64,000 bases of DNA. Source: Bacteriovorax sp. MedPE-SWde (GTDB lineage Bacteria; Bdellovibrionota; Bacteriovoracia; Bacteriovoracales; Bacteriovoracaceae). Every line of letters begins with the position of its first letter. Positions within the stretch are counted from its first letter, which is position 1. The DNA is taken from contig MPCU01000002.1 in NCBI GenBank assembly GCA_001874305.1, forward strand, positions 124,001 through 188,000, read 5' to 3'. The notes under the pieces are model-generated. The model saw only the letters and a program-made list of their open reading frames with translations. It made no database searches and was not told the origin of the DNA. The position numbers and the translations under genes were made by a program. This document shows, piece after piece, positions 8,809 through 17,107 of the stretch.

Positions 8809-9669
8809 ATGGATTTATTACCACCAAGCAAATATAAGAATATTACATCTTACTTCAAAGACTTTTATACAAAAAATAAAGAGAAGCATTCATACTTTAG
8901 TTATCAGTATTTCTCGAAGGCCACACAATGGCCCAACTCTCTTTTAAACGACATAATAAATGAGAGAAGAAAGTTAACGATCGCACGTATTATACAATTT
9001 TCATCTGCTCTTAAAATGAATTCTAACGATACAGAGTATCTCATTCATTTATTAATGAAGGACTCAAAAGAAGATCATGTTAGAGACTATTATGAAAAGT
9101 CGATTAAGAAGAGCTTCAATGCTGATCATGTTAAAACGCTTGAAGTAGATGATGATGTTTTTGCAGATATTGACTATATCGTTATACACGAGCTTCTTGT
9201 CTGGGCGAAAAAGAAACTTGATCCTCAAGTCGTTACAGATCTTCTAGAGTTAAGCGACAGCATTAATCCAGAGAAAGTAAATGAAGTTTATCAAAAGCTA
9301 GAAGAAATTGGTGCAATAAAATTTCATGGTGATGAAATTGAAGTCCTCGCAGACAATCTCTTTCTTTCACAAAACTCTAATCACTCATTCATCGATATAA
9401 AAAAGTCTTATCTTGAGCAAACGAGAAAGTTTGTAGAAGGTAGCTACCCACCGGGACTTCTAAACTTTGTTCACCTTGAGCTTCCAAATGAGGCCATACC
9501 TGATGTTATCGATAGAATGACTATGTTAAGAAATTGGATAATGGAAACATCCCAAGAAACAAGAGAAAGAAGAAGAGAAGGAGAAGAACTTGAAACTCAA
9601 ATATTTCAAGTTGATCTGAACCTATTTCCTTTATTTAACAAAGAAAATATAAAGAATATAAACAATTAG
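8809..9669 (+). CDS. TIGR02147 family protein (DUF4423-type)
   Basis: The 286-residue cytoplasmic protein has the layout of the TIGR02147 family, which is known from paralogous sets in Fibrobacter and Bdellovibrio relatives. The N-terminal part reads like a helix-turn-helix region (FSKATQWPNSLLNDIINERRKLTIARIIQFSSAL). The middle part is winged-helix-like (LDPQVVTDLLELSD...VNEVYQKLEEIGAIKFHGDEIEVL). The C-terminus is helical and charged. The family is presumed to be regulatory, with no function I can state. It is followed 13 bases later by a secreted carboxypeptidase gene, so the two probably form an operon. Confidence 0.8.
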   Translation: MDLLPPSKYKNITSYFKDFYTKNKEKHSYFSYQYFSKATQWPNSLLNDIINERRKLTIARIIQFSSALKMNSNDTEYLIHLLMKDSKEDHVRDYYEKSIKKSFNADHVKTLEVDDDVFADIDYIVIHELLVWAKKKLDPQVVTDLLELSDSINPEKVNEVYQKLEEIGAIKFHGDEIEVLADNLFLSQNSNHSFIDIKKSYLEQTRKFVEGSYPPGLLNFVHLELPNEAIPDVIDRMTMLRNWIMETSQETRERRREGEELETQIFQVDLNLFPLFNKENIKNINN

Positions 9670-9682
9670 AAGGAGTCTAATT

Positions 9683-11032
9683 ATGAATATCAGAAGGATT
9701 ATTGCGATTGGAGCTATTCTGCCAACTATTGCGTTTTCACACGTTCATAAGAACGTATTAAACAAAGTTACAATTAAGGCAGGAAGTGACTATCAAGTCA
9801 TAATGAAAGAACTTCAACAAAGAGGAATTGATGTTCTTGGGGTAGACTTTAAAGAAAAGTTAATTGACGTAAATATATCAGATAGTGAATTTAATACTAT
9901 TAAATCATTTAAAAGACCTTTGATAAATATCCCTCACACTAAAGCTTCTCTTGATGAGAGATATCTAACTTCTACAGAAGTAGAAGCTCTGCTTAAGAAG
10001 ATTAATAATAAATATCCAGAAATAACGAAACTTGAAAAAGCTGGTGAGTCATTAGAAGGTAACCCTATTTGGGCAATCAAAATATCTGACAATGCAAAGA
10101 CTCGAGAGGTTGGAGAACCAACAGTGCTCTTTAATGGAATGCACCACTCTCGAGAGATAATGACGGCCGAAGTAACTACAGATATTGCGAGCTTTCTTAC
10201 AGAAAATTATGCGACAAATTCTGATGTAAAGAAATGGGTCGATAATAATGAGATCTGGGTTCTTCCAATGTTCAATGTAGATGGAAATAATAAAGTTTGG
10301 GCCGGATCAAAAATGTGGAGAAAGAATACCAGAGATGGTCATGGTGTTGATATCAACCGAAACTACCCTACTAACTGGAATGCGTGTAGAGGTTCTAGTG
10401 GTTGGAAATCTTCACAAACATATAGAGGGCCATCTCCTGCAAGTGAGCCAGAAACAAATGTCATGATGAACCTTGTTTCAAAAATAAAACCAGTATTTAA
10501 TATTTCTTATCATGCTTATAGTGAACTTATTATTTATCCATATGGATGTAAGGGACAAAGAACAGCTAATAAAGATGTTGTAGAAGGAATAGGAAAAAGA
10601 ATGGGAGAGATTCTAAACTATGTTCCAGGAACAGCATGGGAAACTCTCTACTCAGTAGACGGATCAGACATAGATTGGATGTATCAGGCAGAACAAGTAA
10701 TTCCTTATGTTATTGAAGTATCACCTAGAAGTGACGGATTTCAACCAGATTACTCAAAGAGAGATCCTACAGTAAAACTGAATAGAAAAGGCTGGCAATT
10801 CCTACTTGAAAGATTAGAAGGATCAGGAGTTCATGGTCATACAACAGAGTTTAATAAGATTGTTGTTTCAAAAATCGAAGACGACAAAGAAGTTAATTTA
10901 CAAACTTATAGAGTAAACCCTGATGGGACTTATCACATTATCTTAAATGACGGTAAATACAATCTTGAGTTCCAAGGAAATGAGACAGTAAGAAAGGTAA
11001 TAGAATTAAATGGTGAAAAAATAAAATTATAA
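9683..11032 (+). CDS. Secreted M14 zinc carboxypeptidase
   Basis: The 449-residue protein has a signal peptide, a propeptide-like N-terminal region (about 20-105), and an M14 catalytic domain with zinc ligands H155 and E158 (HSRE), H277 (SYHAY) and catalytic E345 (YVIEVSP). DINRNYP supplies the substrate-carboxylate-binding Asn-Arg. About 70 further residues form a small beta-rich C-terminal domain. A strong ribosome site (AGGAG) precedes the ATG. It likely removes C-terminal residues from peptides outside the cytoplasm. The TIGR02147 gene directly upstream is its probable operon partner. It ends at a bidirectional terminator. Confidence 0.93.
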   Translation: MNIRRIIAIGAILPTIAFSHVHKNVLNKVTIKAGSDYQVIMKELQQRGIDVLGVDFKEKLIDVNISDSEFNTIKSFKRPLINIPHTKASLDERYLTSTEVEALLKKINNKYPEITKLEKAGESLEGNPIWAIKISDNAKTREVGEPTVLFNGMHHSREIMTAEVTTDIASFLTENYATNSDVKKWVDNNEIWVLPMFNVDGNNKVWAGSKMWRKNTRDGHGVDINRNYPTNWNACRGSSGWKSSQTYRGPSPASEPETNVMMNLVSKIKPVFNISYHAYSELIIYPYGCKGQRTANKDVVEGIGKRMGEILNYVPGTAWETLYSVDGSDIDWMYQAEQVIPYVIEVSPRSDGFQPDYSKRDPTVKLNRKGWQFLLERLEGSGVHGHTTEFNKIVVSKIEDDKEVNLQTYRVNPDGTYHIILNDGKYNLEFQGNETVRKVIELNGEKIKL

Positions 11033-11036
11033 GAAC

Positions 11037-11067
11037 AAAAAAGGCACCATAAAGGTGCCTTTTTTTT
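11037..11067. terminator. Bidirectional intrinsic terminator
   Basis: AAAAAAGGCACC (11037-11048) pairs with GGTGCCTTTTTT (11054-11065) around a five-base loop. It serves the carboxypeptidase gene on the plus strand and the large convergent gene on the minus strand. Confidence 0.93.
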
Positions 11068-13492
11068 ATATGTCTCGATCGCGAGGTAAGAAATCTAGTT
11101 TGAATACATCTCCAGAAAGACTCCCCTTCAATGACTTATCCATTTCAACATTAAAGTTATCATCAGTTTTAAGCCTTTGAGACAAACTCATAACACTCTT
11201 TGAGAATCTGTCATTAAAAGCATCATCCGTCCAACAAGCTCCTTTCTCTCCTTCAAAGCATTGAGATAAATCAATAGCAACCTGATTTTTCATTTGATCG
11301 AAGTATTTAGAAAGTTCATTTTCTTTTTCACCGATTCTTCTTCTTAGATTACCAAGTTTAATAGGTCTCTCTTTCTTAAGTACACCTAATTGTCGATATG
11401 TAAGACTAGTCAGGTTCGTTAAATTATTATGGTAACTACCAATTCTAAATTTCTTATTTACTTGTTCAGCAAACCAAGTCGTCGCAACATCAACCTCAGA
11501 GAACATTGAATCCTTATTTGTGATTGAATCAGCAAGTAAGAATACTGAAGCTGTTTCATTATATACTCTAGTGTTTTGTTTCCAGTAACTTGAATTTTTT
11601 AGCTTCTTAAAACTCTTCGCAATATATGCTGAATCTTCAACCTTTCCGTGATCCCTATAGAAACTTACAAGTTCATCAAGAACTGGTCCGTCTTTAGAGT
11701 TTAATAACTCTTTTTGATATGACTTTAAGTATGTTTCAACTGTATCTATTTTAGTACTTCGCTCTAAAACTTGAAGGGCCATTTTTAATGAAGTAAGTTG
11801 GAACTGTTTACCTAGAATATTATTTCCATCTTTTTCTAGTAACTCCATTAACTTGTTTTGGATTTCATCTTCACAGTTAAATGGCACTTGAGCGACCTTT
11901 CTATTTTGATCAGTAATAACTTGTTCTTCTACACCATCAATCTTTACAGGTTCTATTGGTTTCCCTACAATAACTACTGGTTCTTTTGATTTTTCATAAT
12001 CAGCTATAAGTTTATCAAGTTCTGCATTCTTTAGCGCAAGATTTTCTTTTGCAACACGATCAAGACACTCTTGAGTTGGCTTTTCACCACATTCTTGTTT
12101 GATCTTCGTATCTAAGAATGATTGATACCTCTTATTGATTGCCGTTAACTTATCATTAAAATCTTTGTCATCAATAATTCCAATTTTCTCATCTCTTTTA
12201 TTTTGAAGATCAATTTCATCCTGAGTTAAGCTTACATTTGGAGTAAGAATAACCGGTTTTTCAACGACAGGTTCTTTCTTAGGCCCTACTTTAGGTGTCA
12301 CAACACCATTTGCCACTTGAGAAAGTTTCTTCTTCTTTTCTTCAAGTAAGCGAGCACGACAGATAGCAGGAGAGATGTCATCTGCACACTGTCTTATCTC
12401 TTCATCAGTAAGAGTAAATCCAGAATTATCTCCAGTCTTAGCTATACTTATAGTTGTAACTTCTTCTTTTGGTTTCTTTTCTACAACAGGTTTTTCAACA
12501 ACTACTTTCTTCTTTGGTTGAACTGTAGCTTCAACAATAGGTTTAACAACAGCAACAGGAGGTTTTTCCTTAGCAACAACAACCTTAGGCTTATCGTCGA
12601 TAATTAATCCCTCCGCATTCTTTCTTAAGAACTCTCTATAATTGATCATATCTGAGTTATTAAAGTCAGTTGTTTTTGCGGCCCCTATATAAAGCCTCAT
12701 AAGAAGATCCAAAGGAACATCAATATCAACTATCTCATCTTCATTTAAACCTTTATAGATATCAGCAAGGCTTAGGCCTTGAAGGTCCTTTGCAAGGGCC
12801 TTACATCTTCTAAGCTCTCTACTTGTTACGACTTTTTGTTTTGATACTTTATAAGTACATACCTTTTCAACAACAAGTGGAGTATCGTCTTCAAATCTTA
12901 TCTGATATTTATTTCTATCATTATTTACATCTGTATCGTATTCATCAATAGCGACATCTAAAACATCTAGCTTTCTAACCTCTGTCTTAATTGGTTTTAA
13001 AACAGGCTTCTTTTCAGGCTTTTCCTCTGGAAGCTTTGGAATTTCTGGGCCATTGTAAAAATATGCAGCATAGGCCTCATCACCATCATCAAAGTTTTCG
13101 TTATATGCTCTTTTAAACTTTTTTCCATCAATGACGATTCTTGGAATCTGTCTATTTCTCTTGTCTAGATTTCTAAATTCTTTATTGATACTTCTTAAAA
13201 TATCTTTAAAATTCTCACCTGTTATTCTTCTCGAATATGGAGCACAAAGCGCCTGTTTTCCATACTCAGGAAGTACTCCCATACAGATCTCAAAGAAAAC
13301 TCTTCTTCTATCTTCACGAATTCTTGTTAAATATGGGTTTTCAACATATTGGCCGCTGTCTGTTTGTACAACATCACTTCCACCTCTGACCCTAGATCTA
13401 GCAGTAGATCTACTCTCATCAGCAAACAGAGGGTTCATCATAAATGACAGGACTAATAACTTTGTAGTTAGTAACTTCAATTGGTTCTCCAT
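11066..13492 (-). CDS. Large exported K/P/V-rich protein of unknown function
   Basis: 808 residues from the ATG at 13492, which gives a clean signal peptide (LLVLSFMMNPLFA); a longer frame begins at 13516. The mature protein alternates helical charged regions with low-complexity linkers built from Lys, Pro, Val and Glu (KKVVVEKPVVEKKPKEE and similar). It has about twelve scattered cysteines, and the C-terminal 300 residues look globular and helical. No domain is recognised. Such proteins, long, exported and with flexible linkers, are common in predatory Bdellovibrionota. A structural role in the periplasm or a role toward prey are both possible. It ends at the terminator shared with the carboxypeptidase gene. 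Confidence 0.75.
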   Translation of the reverse strand: MENQLKLLTTKLLVLSFMMNPLFADESRSTARSRVRGGSDVVQTDSGQYVENPYLTRIREDRRRVFFEICMGVLPEYGKQALCAPYSRRITGENFKDILRSINKEFRNLDKRNRQIPRIVIDGKKFKRAYNENFDDGDEAYAAYFYNGPEIPKLPEEKPEKKPVLKPIKTEVRKLDVLDVAIDEYDTDVNNDRNKYQIRFEDDTPLVVEKVCTYKVSKQKVVTSRELRRCKALAKDLQGLSLADIYKGLNEDEIVDIDVPLDLLMRLYIGAAKTTDFNNSDMINYREFLRKNAEGLIIDDKPKVVVAKEKPPVAVVKPIVEATVQPKKKVVVEKPVVEKKPKEEVTTISIAKTGDNSGFTLTDEEIRQCADDISPAICRARLLEEKKKKLSQVANGVVTPKVGPKKEPVVEKPVILTPNVSLTQDEIDLQNKRDEKIGIIDDKDFNDKLTAINKRYQSFLDTKIKQECGEKPTQECLDRVAKENLALKNAELDKLIADYEKSKEPVVIVGKPIEPVKIDGVEEQVITDQNRKVAQVPFNCEDEIQNKLMELLEKDGNNILGKQFQLTSLKMALQVLERSTKIDTVETYLKSYQKELLNSKDGPVLDELVSFYRDHGKVEDSAYIAKSFKKLKNSSYWKQNTRVYNETASVFLLADSITNKDSMFSEVDVATTWFAEQVNKKFRIGSYHNNLTNLTSLTYRQLGVLKKERPIKLGNLRRRIGEKENELSKYFDQMKNQVAIDLSQCFEGEKGACWTDDAFNDRFSKSVMSLSQRLKTDDNFNVEMDKSLKGSLSGDVFKLDFLPRDRDI

Positions 13493-13640
13493 TGTTCTCA
13501 CAACAATACGCTTCAATTACATTTATCGGACAAATAAACTCAAATATTTAATTTTAAATAAATTCCTTTTTAAATCAATAACTTAAGTATTTCACTTCCA
13601 ACGATTTCTTCTCTATAATGAAGCAGCTAGGGAGTCATAA

Positions 13641-14411
13641 ATGGAAAAATGGGCGTTGATAACAGGATCGAGTTCAGGGATAGGAAAAGCTATTAGCTAT
13701 GAGTTAGCTAAGAAGAACTATTCAATCATTCTTCATGGTAGAAATACAGAAATACTCCACAGCATTGCTGCCGACATTGAAGATTGCTACAAGGTTCAAA
13801 CAAAGGTTATTAATGTTGACCTTAGTGAAGACAATGCAATTGAAACGATTCTCACTCTCACTGAATATCAAAATATAGAAGTCTTAGTTAATAATGCAGG
13901 TTTTGGAGTTGCAGGTGCATATAATGCCACAGATATAGAAGCTGAACTCAAGATGGTTAAGGTCCATGTCACGGCCCCCATGTATCTCATAAAGAGTTTT
14001 GCTAACAAAATGAAAAACAATGGCAAAGGACATATATTAAATGTATCAAGTCTCTACTCTTACTTTTCAGTACCAAAACAAGCAATCTATGGCGCATCAA
14101 AAGCTTTCCAACATTCATTCTCTAAGGCCTTAAATGAAGAGCTTAAAACTCAGGGAATCCATGTTAGTTCTCTATGTCCTGGCTTAACATATTCAAAGTT
14201 TAGAACGAGACAAGGAAAGAAAGAGAAGAAATACTTAATTGGAATGACTAGCGAAGAGGTCGCAAAAATCGCTGTTAAGGGACTCTTTAAAAAGAAAGTA
14301 TCAATTGTTCCAGGGATATTTAATAAATTCATGGCCTTTACAATACCTAAGCTTCCAGACAGATTGGCCTTGGTTATAATACATAAGATGAATAAGGGAC
14401 GAGGGTTTTAG
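13641..14411 (+). CDS. Short-chain dehydrogenase/reductase
   Basis: A classical SDR of 256 residues. It has the NAD(P)-binding TGSSSGIGKA loop near the N-terminus, NNAGFG, a catalytic serine in LNVSSLY and the Y-x-x-x-K pair in YGASKAF. HGRN after the second strand suggests NADP preference. The C-terminus is basic, and substrate specificity cannot be read from sequence. A ribosome site (AGGGAG) precedes the ATG. It is monocistronic and convergent with the ECF operon; the two stops are two bases apart. Confidence 0.93.
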   Translation: MEKWALITGSSSGIGKAISYELAKKNYSIILHGRNTEILHSIAADIEDCYKVQTKVINVDLSEDNAIETILTLTEYQNIEVLVNNAGFGVAGAYNATDIEAELKMVKVHVTAPMYLIKSFANKMKNNGKGHILNVSSLYSYFSVPKQAIYGASKAFQHSFSKALNEELKTQGIHVSSLCPGLTYSKFRTRQGKKEKKYLIGMTSEEVAKIAVKGLFKKKVSIVPGIFNKFMAFTIPKLPDRLALVIIHKMNKGRGF

Positions 14412-14412
14412 T

Positions 14413-15213
14413 TTAAAAGCTTAATGTTGAACTTAGCCCATAATAGAAAGAATCATTAAGGTTCTCATAGTCAATAAGCGCCGCTAGAGACAACTTTGAA
14501 GACAGATCATAGCTAAGTCTAGAAAAGTAATAAAACTCTTTTTCTGAGATATTTTGAAAATCACTGTGATCTAGCCCAATAAAGACATTAATAGACCTGT
14601 ACTTGTGATTTATAGAAATACTCTTAGTGCTTTGAATTAGACCATATGTTGAAATATTAGATAGTGCCCGAGAAAAACTTCCATTTAAAGTAACTTTAAT
14701 ATCAGAGTCATCTTTGTAGGAATATTGTTTGTAGCTGACTTTTACTTCAGACTGAGGAAGAAATAAGTATGCAAGAGCAATCTGTCCTTGGAACTTTTTA
14801 TAGTCCTCATCACCATTGAATTGAAGACTCTGAACTTCACTATCAATATCTTTTTTGAATCTTATATACCCTAAGCCAGAAGATAAGGTGATCTTAGAGC
14901 TGTGAAAAATACGCAATAGTATATCTGCCCCAAGACCTTTTCTATTCTTATTATCGCGAACAAATAGTAATGTTGGTGAAAAGCTATAGTCGTCAGATAT
15001 ATGATCTAGCCAAATTGCAGAACTCTTCTCTTTGCGGTTACGTTTTAATGAATCAATAGTTTGTGAAAATCCATAACTATAGCTTTCATTATACTCATTA
15101 GAAAAAGCGAAACTGTAGGACTCCGAGCCCTCTCCACCATTTCGAAAGGAGAGATCAAGACTTCCGGCAAGGCAAAGCTGAGTTGTCCAAAAAAGCAGAG
15201 CGAGAATTCGCAT
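14413..15213 (-). CDS. Outer-membrane barrel-like protein, last gene of the ECF operon
   Basis: 266 residues with a signal peptide (MRILALLFWTTQLCLAGS). The rest is repeated amphipathic strands rich in Ser, Tyr and Asp with short turns, ending in a strand with terminal Phe (YYGLSSTLSF), the usual last-strand signature for barrel assembly. No family is recognised. It starts one base after the stop of the DUF3106-type gene and is the fifth gene of an operon led by an ECF sigma factor, so an envelope role under sigma control is likely. Confidence 0.72.
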   Translation of the reverse strand: MRILALLFWTTQLCLAGSLDLSFRNGGEGSESYSFAFSNEYNESYSYGFSQTIDSLKRNRKEKSSAIWLDHISDDYSFSPTLLFVRDNKNRKGLGADILLRIFHSSKITLSSGLGYIRFKKDIDSEVQSLQFNGDEDYKKFQGQIALAYLFLPQSEVKVSYKQYSYKDDSDIKVTLNGSFSRALSNISTYGLIQSTKSISINHKYRSINVFIGLDHSDFQNISEKEFYYFSRLSYDLSSKLSLAALIDYENLNDSFYYGLSSTLSF

Positions 15214-15214
15214 A

Positions 15215-15598
15215 TTAACGACGACCGCTACGTCTATTAGTTCTCTTTTTAAACTTCTTAACTCTATTCTGTCTTTGTAGTTTAGTCATATTTCTAAATT
15301 TCTTCATTCTCTTTAGAAACTTAGCTCTCTTTTCAGGAGACATCTTCTGGATCTTGATCCATCTCTTTTTCATCTTCATTTTTTCATCTGAAGAGAGAGT
15401 ATTATATTTTTTGAATCTCTTTTTTAGTGTTTCCTTTTTCTCTGGAGAGAGCTTCTTCCACTTTGAAAAGTTCTTTTTCAAAACTTGTTTTTGTTGAGGT
15501 GAAAGAGAGTTCCACTTTTCAAGCTTCTCTTCTTTTGACAGGGCAAAAGCTCCAGAACTAAGTATTGTAAAAACTAATGACAGTATAATCGCCTTCAT
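15215..15598 (-). CDS. Exported very basic DUF3106-type protein
   Basis: 127 residues: a signal peptide (to about residue 19) and then four or five imperfect repeats of about 17-20 residues built on the pattern W-x-x-L-S-P-E-x-K (SPQQKQVL, SPEKKETL, SSDEKMKM, SPEKRAKF). Lys and Arg make up an exceptional share of the mature part. The repeat resembles DUF3106 proteins, which I recall occurring next to ECF sigma factors in other Proteobacteria. It is translationally coupled to the acidic small gene upstream (TAATG). It is probably a periplasmic helical protein that acts with the anti-sigma module. Confidence 0.78.
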   Translation of the reverse strand: MKAIILSLVFTILSSGAFALSKEEKLEKWNSLSPQQKQVLKKNFSKWKKLSPEKKETLKKRFKKYNTLSSDEKMKMKKRWIKIQKMSPEKRAKFLKRMKKFRNMTKLQRQNRVKKFKKRTNRRSGRR

Positions 15599-15798
15599 TA
15601 TTCAAACTCCATTTTAGATTCGTTATTTTCAGTATTAAGAGAGCGCTCGTCGATATTTATCACTTCCCAATTCGAATCTTCTAATAGCTCCATTGATTCC
15701 AGGAACTCAATATTTTCAATAATTTGTAACTCTTCACTTTCTGCATTTATAGATAAGCAAACTAGCGCTAATAAAAGAAAGTAACGTCTAACCTTCAT
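15598..15798 (-). CDS. Small exported acidic protein of the ECF operon
   Basis: 66 residues from the ATG at 15798, which has GAGGA upstream; the frame could extend to 15825. A signal peptide (RRYFLLLALVCLSINA) is followed by a strongly acidic tail containing QIIENIEFLESMELLED. That segment resembles DILENVELLANMD in the periplasmic tail of the anti-sigma candidate encoded just upstream, so it looks like a soluble copy of part of that tail. It overlaps both neighbours by a few bases and is clearly co-translated. No named family. Confidence 0.7.
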   Translation of the reverse strand: MKVRRYFLLLALVCLSINAESEELQIIENIEFLESMELLEDSNWEVINIDERSLNTENNESKMEFE

Positions 15799-16141
15799 CT
15801 GTCTTATCCTCAAGTTCTTCATCACTCATAAGAAGCTCAAACTCATCTTCTGTCAGCTCGTTAACTTCGTTTGCAACATCCATATTGGCCAACAGCTCAA
15901 CATTTTCGAGAATATCAATTTCAGCCACACGATCTAACTCTGGTGCTTCATATTGAATTGTATATACAAAGAGAGCTGTAACGAAAGAAAAGGCAAAAGC
16001 ACTCTTCCAAATAATTTGTCGAGAAGATCTTTGGTTAGATTTCAAATTTCTTGTGAAGGCATAGAAGCTAGAATCAAGCTCTTTAGGATAGTCTCTTTTT
16101 AGATTCTCTCTTAAAACCTCTTCAATATTTTTCTTACTCAT
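15788..16141 (-). CDS. Probable membrane anti-sigma factor
   Basis: 117 residues from the ATG at 16141, whose ribosome site GGGAG lies inside the end of the sigma gene. Residues 1-45 are cytoplasmic and charged, about 47-65 form one membrane segment (AFAFSFVTALFVYTI), and about 70-117 are an acidic tail predicted to be periplasmic. One membrane span plus direct overlap with an ECF sigma gene is the usual anti-sigma arrangement. No zinc-binding ZAS motif is visible, so it is not of the standard zinc anti-sigma type. Function is inferred from context. Confidence 0.68.
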   Translation of the reverse strand: MSKKNIEEVLRENLKRDYPKELDSSFYAFTRNLKSNQRSSRQIIWKSAFAFSFVTALFVYTIQYEAPELDRVAEIDILENVELLANMDVANEVNELTEDEFELLMSDEELEDKTDEG

Positions 16142-16757
16142 GGGACTCTCCCATACAGTTCTCAACACATTTTTTTAGTGCTGACTTGCCTTTGTTTATT
16201 AATGCTTTTATCGAACTCACAGTTTTATCCATAATTTCTGAAATTTCATCATAACTATTCTCACTAAATATTCTCAGGTTTAGTGCTTCTTTGTAGTTTG
16301 GATTTAGCTCTTCAAAACACTTTAATAGTATTTCCTTCTTGATTTTACCGTCAAGAAGCTCATCCATACTATCTCCCTCATCTGGAACAGAATTAAGTAG
16401 TTGTCCTTCATTGCGATCTTCGGAGTCTGAATACTTCAAAGGATCCTTCTTTCTTAAGAGGTCAATTGTTGTATTTCTGGCCAAAGTCCATATCCAAGTA
16501 CTGACTTTATATTCAGTACGATACATCTTTCTATTCTTATAAACCTTAACGAAGGTATCTTGAACAAGCTCCATAGCTTCATGATCAGTAGAAACGGTGT
16601 TTCTAACGTAGTTATAGAGAGAGTTCTTCAATCTTTCATAGAGAACCTCATATGCTTGGATATCATCTTCCTGAGTAAGTACCATTAGTTCCTCACTGGT
16701 CTTACCTTGGTATACGTGATCCGGTGCAATAAGTTTCTTAAAAAATGCAAATTTCAT
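16134..16757 (-). CDS. ECF-type RNA polymerase sigma factor
   Basis: A 207-residue sigma-70 family member with only regions 2 and 4. Region 2 includes MELVQDTFVKVYKN and the -10-recognising segment TWIWTLARNTTIDLLRKK. Region 4 carries the helix-turn-helix YDEISEIMDKTVSSIKALINKGKSALKK. An N-terminal extension of about 25 residues precedes region 2. It leads a tightly overlapping five-gene operon with a putative anti-sigma factor, so it probably responds to an envelope signal. The stimulus cannot be read from the sequence. Confidence 0.93.
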   Translation of the reverse strand: MKFAFFKKLIAPDHVYQGKTSEELMVLTQEDDIQAYEVLYERLKNSLYNYVRNTVSTDHEAMELVQDTFVKVYKNRKMYRTEYKVSTWIWTLARNTTIDLLRKKDPLKYSDSEDRNEGQLLNSVPDEGDSMDELLDGKIKKEILLKCFEELNPNYKEALNLRIFSENSYDEISEIMDKTVSSIKALINKGKSALKKCVENCMGESHE

Positions 16758-16786
16758 AGATTAATTAAAAGATATTAATCACCCTT

Positions 16787-16814
16787 TGGAAACTTATATT
16801 TGAATGCTGCGTAT
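16787..16814 (+). promoter_or_regulatory. Candidate ECF-type promoter upstream of the 69-residue gene
   Basis: GGAAAC at 16787-16792 and CGTATA starting at 16809 are 16 bases apart. This resembles ECF promoters with GGAAC -35 and CGT-containing -10 elements. It lies in the divergent gap between the sigma operon and the small plus-strand gene at 16853 and would fire toward the latter. The match is short and could be chance. Confidence 0.3.
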
Positions 16815-16852
16815 ATAGAAATAAGAAATCTGAATCAATAATTGGGGGTCAT

Positions 16853-17062
16853 ATGTATTGTAAGAACTTAGAAAGAAATATTGAAGATGCAAACGCTCTC
16901 ACCGGGCCACAAAAGGAATTTTTCTTTAAGAATGCAACATTAATTATAAAGACAAAAATAAATAATCATCCAATCGAAACAGAGGCCGACAAAGTCTACC
17001 TTTCCTATCTCTTCTCTCTTCTCTTATTATTGGGGTCACAAGAAATTCTCTCTAAATCATAA
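16853..17062 (+). CDS. Small protein of unknown function, divergent from the ECF operon
   Basis: 69 residues with a very good ribosome site (TTGGGGGTC) before the ATG. The first 45 residues are polar and helical; the last part is hydrophobic (YLSYLFSLLLLLGSQEIL), giving a possible C-terminal membrane tail. No family is recognised. Its promoter region is shared with the divergent ECF sigma operon, and a possible ECF promoter lies about 40 bases upstream. A strong inverted repeat follows the stop codon. Confidence 0.6.
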   Translation: MYCKNLERNIEDANALTGPQKEFFFKNATLIIKTKINNHPIETEADKVYLSYLFSLLLLLGSQEILSKS

Positions 17063-17068
17063 TGTCAC

Positions 17069-17102
17069 TGTATGGTCCCAATGACCTCAATGGGACCATA
17101 CA
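17069..17102. terminator. Perfect 12-bp inverted repeat, probable terminator
   Basis: TGTATGGTCCCA (17069-17080) pairs with TGGGACCATACA (17091-17102) across a ten-base loop. It lies between a plus-strand stop (17062) and a convergent stop (17108). No long T-run follows, so efficiency is uncertain; a protein-binding palindrome is the alternative. Confidence 0.6.
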
Positions 17103-17107
17103 TCACT

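Noticed and set aside
13131-13586. Plus-strand open frame of 151 codons opposite the large exported protein
   Set aside because: It has no ribosome site or recognisable motif, and the minus-strand frame has a signal peptide and continuous coding pattern.
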